Shown one piece after another: positions 1 to 10,836 of a DNA stretch of 64,000 bases (position 1 is its first letter; every line of letters starts with the position of its first letter). The stretch is from Caenorhabditis remanei (taxonomy: Eukaryota; Nematoda; Chromadorea; Rhabditida; Rhabditidae), in assembly GCF_010183535.1 (NCBI RefSeq), contig NC_071333.1:10104587-10168586 (forward strand). The letters are read 5' to 3'. The notes under the pieces are model-generated. The model did no database searches, was not told the DNA's origin, and saw only the letters and a program-made list of their open reading frames with translations. A program made the position numbers and the translations under genes.

Positions 1-678
1 GACAGTTGTGTCTCAGTCATCACCCTTACGTACCTTGATGAATTCGATCTCGGCGACACGGTGCTTTGGCGGATGATTGTGCGTGCCCTTTGTGCAAGCC
101 TTCCCGTTATCCATCGTCGTTTCGGCGCGACACTTACACCATTGTCCATCATCAGGCATCTTTTTAGCACAAACACATCGCCAAGATTTGAAGTTTCGTT
201 CTGGAACGACCTGAAAAAACAACTCGTGATGAACGTCACTTTTCAGGATTGGTCTATGATACCTGATAGATGTTATATCTGTATCCTTGGAACATCAACT
301 TTTGGTATCCTTTGAATGAAGTGACAATTTGTGGAATATCTGGGTTGTACCGTACAAATGTTATCTGAAATACTACCATGTTTTGAGGTTTGGAAGGTGG
401 TGTTGCTCGGTGTCAGGTTGTTTTGAAATTCGTGTAGGAAGCGAGCCACCTCTAATAATTTCCGCCTGTACAAATACAGTCAACTATGCAAACGTTCCCT
501 TTCAAAACTGTGTTTACCTTTCGGACAGTCCAAACAGTTATCTCAAAGTACTTACCTTTTTCTTTTCCTTGTCCGGTGATAGTGGCATACTGCTCACGCT
601 AATAGGTGAGATGGCGGAAGTATCAGTGGAGGAAGACGAAATGTCTGAGGATCCTGGCTTTTCAAGACCCAACATTGT
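1..678 (-). CDS. FLYWCH-type zinc-finger protein, incomplete (runs off left edge)
   Basis: Two exons are visible, 678-556 and 210-34. The second carries a Cys/His-rich block of FLYWCH type: SWRCVC, then WCKCRAE, then [11 protein letters not shown], so the W-x-C, C-x-C and H-N-H ligand positions are present. FLYWCH proteins in Caenorhabditis (the FLH and PEB-1 group) bind DNA and act as nuclear transcription regulators; that role is inferred here. The exon phases join cleanly (phase 0). An ATG lies three bases after a TTTTTCAG acceptor at 679-681, which suits an SL-trans-spliced start ([11 protein letters not shown], Ser-rich), but an upstream exon is also possible. The frame would stop at 15-13, yet a strong donor (AAG|GTACGTAAG) ends the exon at 34, so I expect the protein to continue outside the window. 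It resembles PEB-1 in outline, but I do not assign the name. Confidence 0.72.
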
Positions 679-1469
679 CTGAAAAATAAAAGTATGATAA
701 CATGTGAACAGGAGGAGAAGAATATAGAATGAGCGAGAAGATAGTGAATGACCTCTGATGAATTAGAAACTGAACTCAAACTAGACAGATGATAAGAGAA
801 TAGAAAGAGATATGACCATGGAGGAGATGTAACAAAAAACGAGCGGACCAGCCGGTGAGAAGTGAGCGAGGTTCAGACACCTAGAATCAGACGACTTTTT
901 TTCTCATCTTTCTCTCCGCCCCAGCCCTGGCACTATCAGTTGCTTGGGGCGGACAAATCAGCTGATGGGGCAGTCGAGAGGCGCGTGCCATTTGAACTGA
1001 TAACCTATCGTGGCAGGCACCAACCGGCTGCCAACTAAGACGTTGAATACTGTTATTTGGATGAGGCGCGCGAGAACGAGAGTGGCGAAGAGATAGAGGA
1101 TGAGTGACCGACAGGAGGCACAACTGTACGGAAATTGGGGAGAAACATGCGTCGAAACGAGATTGACACATTCACATCATGTTCGATTTTGGGTAAATGT
1201 GGTCGTGTGGTTAACAAAGTTAACTAAATTGAAAAAAGATATGTAAAGTATCGAAAAGGGGCGAAGAACATAAGAATGTTTCGGTTAATTCACTTGGAAC
1301 TTGAAAAAAGACGATAAGAGAAAACGTTGATACGGGGAGTATAGGCCAAGCCGAAACAATCGGAAAGTAATACAGTAACCAGTTTCGATGGCACATATTC
1401 CGCAACATGCGGCTGTTTTTATCGAGAAATGGTGGTGCCGGCCGCGGCGGCTGACTTCGTTTGACCCAC

Positions 1470-1526
1470 AATCCCTTCTTCCGCCAGCTTGATCATAATA
1501 CTTTTTTGACCGCCTTTTTCTTCCAT
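1470..1526 (-). CDS. Candidate 5' coding exon of the FLYWCH gene
   Basis: An ATG at 1526-1524 opens a 19-codon stretch (MEEKGGQKSIMIKLAEEGI) ending at a GTGGGT donor in phase 0, which matches the phase-0 start of the exon at 678. Without splicing the frame runs on to a stop near 1421 (IVGQTKSAAAAGTTISR). The codons look protein-like. The donor is weak, no acceptor was recognised upstream, and no homologue is known to me, so this is only a candidate. Confidence 0.28.
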
Positions 1527-2647
1527 TGAATATTCCGAGGATGTTGTGGCGCGAGAAAGTAAAGGCAGAGAGGTATAACTAGTACCGTTTCGAGTTTCAC
1601 ATTTTGTTTTTGTGGCGGCGAGGGTCATCGATGAAGTGAAAGTTAGAGTAAAAATGACCAGAAATGGACCAAGTTGTGGTAAATAAGCACCAGAGACTGT
1701 CGAAGCTATTAAGTTCGGGCCATAGGGAAATGTGGGAGTATGCCAGGGGTGATTACCAGAAAAAGGACGCGCCGACGCCCGCATGACCTGGCGCGGAAGA
1801 CACGGATTGACACCGGATTGATGGATTCGGGAAAAAAAACCGCAAAATTAGGTAATTGACAGGCGAGAGATTGGGATCATGTTGGCGGAAGCCGTTGGCT
1901 TGACCGCTGCGCTTGGCACCGTCCCGCGCAACCTTGGAAGGCACTCTTACTGTTGCAAAATCTCCGCTGCCAAAGTGCAAGGTCCTTTCTGACGGCGTAC
2001 AACAACGGCGACAGAAATTTATTTCTTCTTCAGAACGATACGCCACACTTTGTCTTGGCGGTCAAAATTAAAGTGTCTAGTAATCAGTGACCGCCAGCAC
2101 AAACACCTCTTATCAGTTTGTATATGCTCTGTTCAGCGAAAAATTGCATAATACCGATCCTGGAACGGTCGGGCACCAAATGGACAACAAAAATATTTAC
2201 TTGGCACGCACATGCTGATAATTCCTATTTTCGTTATACAGGATGGTGTAATATTGAAATGTATCGAAGTGAGGGCGAAGAACACCAGCGAAGTTTGGAA
2301 CATAAGGAAGAAACCGTATCATTCGGGTGTAGACAGGAAGACTGTTAAAATGTGGAATTGGTGACAAAAACATTTGCATCTACTGTGATCCTTTCTCAAC
2401 TGGTATGCCTAAAATTCCAATGGCGTCTGGTGGGGGCGGTCCAGTAAGGAACGGGGTCAGGTTGCCTGCCACGACGAACCGCGAGTAAGAAGGCCTTTTG
2501 CCTCCTCCTACTTCTTCAACATCTCTTTCTACTTCGTTTCAATCGGCCGCCCCTAAATGAACAGCCAACCGCCAAAACATCCGCGATCCGATGGTGTGAG
2601 GCACGCACGCGCACGTCGTGCCCTGAACCATTAGTAGCCCGGCGTCG

Positions 2648-2665
2648 GATGATGATGATGATGAT
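2648..2665. repeat. (GAT)6 microsatellite
   Basis: Six uninterrupted GAT triplets, followed by GAG, in non-coding DNA. Confidence 0.85.
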
Positions 2666-4293
2666 GAGGAGCGAAAACGAAAATGAAGCGTCTAACGAAG
2701 GAGAAGACAATCACAGGGGCAACCAAGAAGAGGTGAAAAGCGTACGCACATAAAAACAACTCTCGAAATCCGCCTTGTCCGACTTGCCTCCAAGTATGGT
2801 AACCGCATCGGCAACAGCAATTTAGCGCCAGTCGCCGATCCACTCTCACTTGGACGTTTTGCCCCCAATATGGGCGTTTTTTGCATCTAATTATTTGACC
2901 GGATGTACAAGTCTATCAAGTCAAGCTTCAGTGAAAAATATAAATCAAGAAAAGTTAGATTAGGTAAATCTAGAACATGCAGATTCTGTTTACCTAAACA
3001 CTTTTCAATTTACTGAAACCGCGTGCCAGCTTTCGGCTTCCAATTAGTTACAAAAACCGCGCCACTGGCATCTGGGGTTGTCAGGCAAGGTGATGGATGG
3101 ACATCACTATGGCAATCGGGAGGGTCACCGAACAAAGCAGTGCCAGCCTCGGATCAGTCAGATGGAATCGTTCAATATCTATTTCTCGGGATTTCGCAAG
3201 CGTCAATGATTAGTGGATATCCAGAATAACTGATGATGATATCATATGGAAAAAATTGCCAAGAAAATGTAAGGTTCAAAACTTATACGAACGTGGAAAA
3301 AAGAAAACACCGAAGTTTTGGAGTCAATCTTGTCCAGAATGAGTGAAAGGCGATTTTACTTTCTATAGCTGAACCTTGATTTGGAGAAAGTGAAGGAGGG
3401 GGCATCAAGAAGCTTGGAGAAAGGAAAAAGAAGAAGAGTGGGCATTTACGCCAAGAAAAAACTGAACACGCAAGACTGGTCACTTCGTGAAACAACATCT
3501 TCTGCTTCCAAAAACTGAAGTGGTCTAGAAAATTAAGCGAGAAAAATCAAGAGTGTGGACAGTGAACGGGTTAGGGCACAGTATGAGTAAAGTGCGGCAC
3601 CTTCGCTCCACCCACGAATTCTCTGATGAAGAAGTGACCCCTTCATGGAAAATAGAAAAAGTAAAAAAGAGGAGGAGATGATTGTAAGATTAGGTCGGAA
3701 CACTAGTACATGCCCTGGTACAGAGGACAACATTAGGAGAGAGATCGGTAATTAGGATATAAAATGTAGATAGACGCATCACACTTCCGAAGGAAGACTG
3801 TCAGTTCAAGACGAGACTGGCAAAGTGAAGTGTAAGAAATTGTGAGATCGGCTTGAGCCAAAATGGAAATGGGCGGGTTTCCGAAAAGGGGTTTCGACAG
3901 TGGAGGAAGTGGAAGCCATCCGAGTTGTGACAACCACGGTGGCGGGTGCCCGGCCGGAAGGAAGCACACATCAAGAGTACAGTACGAAAGGTCTTTCCGC
4001 AAAGGTGGGGGGTAAACGGCAAACAATGACCCCTTGGGGCGTGTATATTGTGCTTCGCATCAGTTCGACCACGTCCCGCGCAGTACGGAGAGTGGCACGT
4101 AACGCCACTGACCAGCCAAGTGCAAACTTGTAGACAGGCATCACAGCGCCGAGGCACTCCTCGAACCCTTAGTACTGTATTTGTTGGTTCTCTGCCTTCC
4201 ACAACTTAATCTCTCTCACACTCTCGAAACCGCCGTGGCGCATTTTGTATAACTTATTGGTTTCGCCATTTCCTTCCGCATCATCTGAGAAAC

Positions 4294-4551
4294 ATGCATC
4301 ACAGTCTAGGGTGGAAATATCAAAAGATGTTGGTTTTCAGATTTTTTTCACAGTTTCCAATCAAAAAGTTTTCGGACGACATAAAGAAGATGGCCGAAGC
4401 TGCAAAGGGTATCATCGTAAATGTTAGAGATTGGCAAACGGACAATAAACATGCGGTTACGCAACAAAACTTTCGCGCATTGGTCATGACCGGGCGCCTA
4501 GCACCGTCAGGGCTCGCGCAAAGGTCGCGGCGCCTCAAAATGACTCACTAG
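4294..4551 (+). CDS. Uncertain small ORF (85 codons)
   Basis: An open frame runs from ATG at 4294 to a stop at 4551. Its second half is unusually protein-like for this region (KFSDDIKKMAEAAKGIIVNV, then RDWQTDNKHAVTQQN). A TTTTTTTCACAG acceptor-like string lies inside it, so it could be a terminal exon starting at a FPIKKFS segment. I recognise no family and see no partner exon. A chance ORF in a GC-richer patch is the likeliest alternative. Confidence 0.15.
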   Translation: MHHSLGWKYQKMLVFRFFSQFPIKKFSDDIKKMAEAAKGIIVNVRDWQTDNKHAVTQQNFRALVMTGRLAPSGLAQRSRRLKMTH

Positions 4552-7500
4552 GCGGCCCATTGAAGTTGAGCAGAGGCAAAATGGTACTGTCCACTGATAT
4601 GTTGATTTTTTAATCAAAACCTGAATGGCACTGGTACACACCAGCACTACCAGTTGATTCAAGGTTGGCTCACCCATCTCAAATTGGAAGAGAAATGTTA
4701 AGGTGACATTGAAAAAAAAATGGAAAGAGACTGATAAAATTAAATGGAAGACCTGATAAGTAGAGGGCATACCCATCAATTATAAACTTCACTAGAAAGA
4801 TTACCTCTGCTGGAGAGTGGAAAATTCAATGAAAATTCAAAGAAGAATCGTACATTAAGTAAAACTGAACAATTCGTATATAAAAAAGAAGGGTACCCGA
4901 TGCCATCAATTTCTGGGTTCCTCCAACTTTAGTTCTTGAACTACACTACTAGCAAAAGAAGACAATGATAGATGGAAAATAGAGTCACGTCAATTAATAT
5001 TCTATAATAAAATTATTTCGTACGGAAAATTTATCTAAACGCGATGGCAGGAACCAAGTGTAAAATAGAGAGAAAAAATAGTGGAATAAGAATCAGATAG
5101 GCATTCAAATCGGAGGTATGGTGTGAAAATTCTGATCATTCTGAATATTTCTCACAAATAAGCAGCGAGGTCAGTCAGTCACAAAACCGCTGAGAGACGA
5201 GAAAACAGTTGTGCAAACTCAAAATTTTTCACTCATTCTGAAAAGCCATGGTCATGTACATGGCTGAACAAACTTACAGCGGTTATCTAACTGGTCACTC
5301 ACCTGTTCAAGTCGCCAACAGTTCGAATTCTTTTCAGTCGTGGTCATCATAAAATATGAAAGTCAAATTTGGCGTAGGATTCAATATCGTTTCGGTTTTT
5401 GATTTCTCTTTCTCGTTTCTGTAAAGAAAAATAGGGTTGGGAAAGTACAAATACACAAAACGAGAAAAGTGCACAAGAAGGGGCCGGTGCCATTCAGTGA
5501 TATATGTACTTGATGGTTTCGGTTTTGTGGTCATTAATGAGGGTACCATTTATTATGAAAAGAATATAAAATACCTATTCTAGAATAATTAAATGAATAA
5601 AACTGGTGGAAACAGCAAAAAGATGTATAAAATTATTAATTCGTACAGAATTATATAAAACAAACTGTATGGAATTCCCAAGAACAAATGTTAAGGGAAT
5701 TATGAAAACTTTTAGAAGGTGCCTATAATAATTCTAACCTATTCAAATGTATGACACCTAAAAAAGGATAAACTGAAAAAAGCACAAAAAAGAACGGTGA
5801 GTAAGATGTGAGTAGATGGTATGGTGACGACGTCTTCGCCGGACGCGGATTGTTGTTGTTTGTGGCAGTTCCGCGCGGATTGAGTGAATAGTATGCTAGC
5901 GTGTAGATGCGCAGGTAGATACAAAACGCGGCGTGCGGGCACTAAAGTTCGTGACCTGTGATAGGTCGCGGCAAATTCGGAAATCGAGGGAAAAGGAAGG
6001 AGAGGCGGAAAACCAAAAACGGGCCGCATCGCGAGAAGGCTCAAATAAATGACGAGTCGAGCGGAATACGTGATTAAACTTTTCCATACAGTCTCAGTTT
6101 TTTCTGCGGCGCCGGCGCCAGGCCCTCGATCGTGAGACACTTCTGTACTACTTTGTGAATCCGGCAAACTTGAGAAGTGTGCTGCTGACCCGAATGTTTA
6201 AACTCTAAACCACCCACGGACTGGACAAATGATCAGGCTTAAATTAAAAAAATGCGAGGATATATAACATGCCAAGGATATATTTGTACAGATAATGATT
6301 AAGAAATAATATCTGAAATTGTGTTGACCATTTCCCATGTGTCTTCTTTAAGTAAGCCGAGGAAGTTCAGTACTGCCGACTTCTGAATTTCTGCCAACTG
6401 GGAAAGGTGGCGCAATTTGAAGAACTTCAATCATTTGAATTACCTGAAAATTGCGCGGTCGTCATTTATCTTATCTTGATAGAACAGTAAGTCTATCTAT
6501 CTTTGTTGTCGCAGTGGCCGTCAGTACCACTTGCCGTGCCGATCTGGTGCCGTCCAGTGTTTCGCATCAAATTGACCAGCCAAAGGTCGTTCATTCATTG
6601 AATCAAACTGTATTATGGCACGACAACGAATTCATGACAGAAAGGGAGATTTCAAAAAAATCTCGTTGAATTCGTTTTTTGAATTGGAATAGATTGATGT
6701 TGGGGTCGTCATGTTTCAGCAAACTGATAGAATATGTATATCCTTTGTTTATTGTATGCATGTGGATTTTGTTCATCATCATTGTTAATAATAATAATAA
6801 CTGTGTAGTTCTAATATTTTGAGAAATGAATCTGTCACAATTCACTTTATGATTGAGAGTTATGGTGCCTGTATGTCCTCACGCACTCGAACACGGAATC
6901 CGGGGAAGAACTTTCAAGTAGCAGTAAACACAAAGATGGATACGGTTTCGATTTCGCCTTCGCATCCAATTGGTCACTCGCCCAACAACAAATGAAAGTA
7001 GTGGCGAGCCAATAAACAGACAAACATAAATTGAATAACTATACGGTTTCGCATCTGGTAGGCAAATAAGGAGCGACGACCTTTCCTGTCGCCTGTTCTG
7101 TGTGGTCAGAGTGCTCTGAGACGCCGTTGTGTGGACCTTCGTGACAGCGCCGCCGACCATCACTGTGGCTCCGCGGCCATCCCATCGCTGGAGCGGCGGG
7201 ACCTCTTCTGTTTGCCTTCTCAATTATTCTCGCTTACTTATTTGGCTGCTCTCCGCAACGCGCACACCACTATACGTACGTGGTGTTTGTCGAGCCGCAC
7301 CAGACTGAATTGTGCCAAAACCGTGCGTCAACGAAACGTAGAGAAGACAGCGCTCGCGCAAAAGTTTGAGCGCCGTCGTCTTGCGGCTCTTTTCCACACA
7401 ATTTTACTTCCTTGTTTCACTTTTGGGAGGCTCCCACTGAGCCGCTTGCGTCTCCGATTTGCCTCAATGCAAAGGAAATACGATCGAATGACAGTAACGT

Positions 7501-9680
7501 GAAACGGTTTCCCTATTTTGTAGTGGCCTAGAGAAATAGTTGTATGGGGGGTCAACCAGTTGAGAAGAAGAAGGAGAAGAAGACCTTTCAATTAAGTCTC
7601 CATCACCGCAGACGTCCTTCGGAAGGGGGTTTTCGCAAATTGTGTACTTCTTCATACTTGCCACCCGGTGCTAAGTACTGACATACTTTTTTCGTCAATC
7701 TCGTATCGGTCACATCTTCCGCAAAACGTTGTTGGTCTTACGTAATCTACAAACTGATTACCCTTCACGCCACACTTTCTCTAATCACTTTTTGAGAAGA
7801 AGTGGGTCAATTGAGAGATTGTGACATGACATCAAAAACTATCAGAATTGCATGAAACCTTAAGATCCCTTACGTAATACGGGAATGATAGTTCCAGTCA
7901 ACTAGCCATCCTAACAGTGTCCTATCCTGGAAAACAAGACTTATTGGCAATTGAGACCACTTGACAAATTGCCAAATGTGAGCTAAATAAACAGATCAGA
8001 CATGTGTCTGACAGGCGCTTCCTACCTATCTTTTTCAAATAGAGCAAAGATAAGCAACCCACTTCGCGCCAATTTTCCAAAAACGGATGAGGAATATCTG
8101 AGGATACTTCAGAGTGAGTGTAGTCTGATGACTAATTAAGACAGAAGCTTATGCACCGTCCGATTTGTAAAACACTTGCAAAAATTTTAGTACTGAAAGA
8201 ACAACGCAAAGTACACTCGGATTTAAAATAATTTCTGGATTCAATGAATACAAATTCGAACCTTGGTTCGATAAATCACAGTTTTTTTTGGTGGCATGTC
8301 CTGGCACCGTCATGAACCAATTCATTTGTTCAGCTGCGGATTGTCTCACCTTTGAAATGTTACGTGAGTATTCAGTTGTCACCGATTTGAGAAAAAGGGA
8401 AGCACGAAATATAATGTTTTTAAAATTAATTATTTGGGTGGACAAAATGGAATTTTCTATAAAAATATTACATATTGAAAATCGTTCCACATTTTTACAG
8501 GATAACTTATAGAGATATTTGTTGTTGGTACGTGTTAAACCTTCTGAAAGCATTCAAATTTCTTTTTCTTATAATTTTCAATAAATTCAGCTGTATTTGT
8601 TACAGTACCCCAACAATCCTGCCCTGCTCCAGATATACTCCAGATATTTGTATGTGATATTTTTTCAATGAACATTGTTCTGTCATTCCCCGTTTGATTT
8701 GGTTTCTAAAGTGTTTGATTCGCCGGAAGAGAGAATATTTTCCAAGTGCAGCACAACACAAAAAGTTGTTGCACAACATGCTTATGTGCCAGTCTAGCAT
8801 TTATGAGTCAATGATATGCCGTGCCGCGCGGCAAGCTGTGTGGCCACCGGCAACGTCAAACAACCTCAGAAGACGATATGAGTGTAAAAGTGGCGAGTTG
8901 TGAGAGGCTCACGCAAAAACGGTGTTTGTGCATTTCTTTTTTGTTGTATAAGTGATGATGAAGAATGAGAATAAGCCAGAGGAGCAACGGAATGTTTGAG
9001 TAAGAATGTTGGGAGTTGGGCTCCTGCTGACCATTACATATTTTTGCAAGTGGCAAGACAGGAATATGCGGTGGCAGTTGATCAAGCTGCTCGCTGAACT
9101 TTACTACAGATCTTTGACTTCAACACAACACTCAATTGACTGCTGGCGTTAAGGATATCGAATGAACAGTCGAGCAAATAAGGAGTTTATGGAGAACTGC
9201 ATCCAAAAAATTTGTTTTCACAAAAAGATTTATTACACTTTGATGGGTTTAGCAAAATAAAAATGATTCTGGAAATAAAGTCTGCTGTATTTTTTCCACC
9301 CAATTTATTCGTTTTGTTAACTTTTGGTTACTATTGAACGCTGAATATTTAAGTTTTTCTAACTCCCTTAGCTACGATTCAAAAAACTTATATTTGTACA
9401 CACGTGAGATTACGTGTAATCAACACCAATCATCCGGTCTGTTAACTGTCTGTGCGATCTGCCAATCACGTCAGTAAACCTTTCTCCTCTCCTTCTATCC
9501 ATTTTTTCGTGTGCCTTCCGGTCATCGTTTACATTGTGTTGTTGCTGCTCTTGCTCAACGCCTTGGGGCGGCGCGAAAATGCGGGAGGCGCAGAACCGGA
9601 ATGATTGGCACTGTATTATAAAAGTACGAGCAATGTTCCGACGACTTGGGACATTCTCGATTACACATCAGTTGAGCATT

Positions 9681-10409
9681 ATGTGGAAGTGCGTGGTTAT
9701 CTTTTCAGCCGTTTTCGTGATACGTGAGTTTATTATGTTAATCTGTCTGTTAGCATGTTTCGTTTGTTTCAGAGAATGTTGACGCTGGTTTCCAAATTTC
9801 AAAATTGAAACCAATGTACAAAGAAGATAATATAACGATTAGCGAACTTTCTTCTGCTCTTGGAGCTGCCTTCCCACCATGTTGCTCTGATATTATCTCC
9901 AGTATTGCTTGTAGACGACTTCAACAGCATAACCCATCAAAATTCCTTGACAGGTGAGTTTTTATTCAAACTGAAATAAAATTCATAGCATAAACAGTTT
10001 TGATATTTTTATTTTATTTTCAATTCTAGATGTGCCACTGATGCTGATTTTTCTCTTATTCAATGTTGCAACACATGTGGATTGGAAAGTGCTGCTGATC
10101 GTTACGAGCTCATCTTCCAAGCTGGACACAAGTCCAACCAATGTTTTGATAGACATGGACCAGAATTCTGCAAGAGGTTCTTGAAGAAAGAGGATGTCTG
10201 GGGAAAGGTATGTTTTTTTTCATTCTTATATTAATTACACCGTATTAACTTTTCAGTCTCAATGGTCTTGCGATGGATCGACAGCTCATTTGGCGTTCCG
10301 CATTTGCAGAAAAACTTGCAATTTCTGCCGCAGAGATATTTATCGCACCCCACTCGGACGTTTTGAGCCGGTGACCTGTGGAAAGCCACCAGTGCTTATT
10401 CCGATCTAA
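9681..10409 (+). CDS. Secreted protein with two ShKT-like Cys-rich domains
   Basis: Four exons (9681-9723, 9773-9953, 10030-10207, 10257-10409) give a 184-residue protein with matching phases. Residues 1-18 form a hydrophobic signal peptide (MWKCVVIFSAVFVI...DA). Two cysteine-rich segments follow. Residues 51-91 hold paired cysteines ending QCCNTCG. Residues 113-158 fit the ShKT pattern, with Cys at 113, 122, 139, 151, 155 and 158 and the hallmark CRKTCNFC end. ShKT domains are abundant in secreted nematode proteins, some of them enzymes or toxins-like peptides; no enzyme domain is present here, so the function is unknown beyond secretion. An AATAAA lies 176 bases after the stop. The next gene on the same strand begins about 430 bases downstream, so an operon is possible but not shown. 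Confidence 0.9.
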
Positions 10410-10584
10410 ATTAATGACATTATAATTTATTTGTTATCTATTTAACCGCTTATTTATGTATTTTTTATCTCCTCTCTGTAATTTTTTATTTATTTCATGA
10501 CGAACGTTAACGCGATCTCGATCGAACCTTTTCCTGTGTCAATTCTTTTCTCAATGTTTTTATTTATTTTGTTTTCGACAGTTC

Positions 10585-10590
10585 AATAAA
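10585..10590 (+). terminator. Polyadenylation signal of the ShKT gene
   Basis: AATAAA, 176 bases past the stop codon, in a T-rich 3' UTR. Confidence 0.75.
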
Positions 10591-10836
10591 ACATTACAAC
10601 CATCTCATGGCGAATTCACTATCTTATCAAGATGCGTTCTATTAAAAATGCAATATTGGAGACTGACAGACTAGTACACATTTCAGAGATAACAAAAAAT
10701 AGAGAGGGCAATCGACATTATCTTTTCTTTTCATCTTTTTTGTCATATTGATTTTGTTCGATAACCAAAGAAAGTAGTGTGGCAGACAGTACATGCCACA
10801 GTTGAAGACGAGACCTTTTACTCTCTATTTCTCACC

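Larger units (their letters stand above)
1527..9680. other. Long divergent intergenic region, no supported gene
   Basis: About 8 kb lies between the minus-strand FLYWCH gene and the plus-strand ShKT gene. Frames here are short, are not bounded by matching splice sites, and read as low-complexity protein. GC-richer patches at about 2400-2900, 5800-6150 and 7080-7400 stand out from the AT-rich background and could be regulatory DNA of a developmental transcription factor. A six-copy GAT microsatellite lies at 2648-2665. Two weak coding candidates (4294-4551 and 8312-8363) are listed separately. Confidence 0.5.

Noticed and set aside
5739..6167. 142-codon minus-strand ORF in a GC-richer patch
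   Set aside because: Low-complexity composition, no splice context and no family; it looks like a chance frame in GC-rich non-coding DNA.
8250..8275. tRNA-like TTCGAACC / GGTTCGA
   Set aside because: A short palindrome resembling a B box, but no matching A box or cloverleaf could be formed on either strand.
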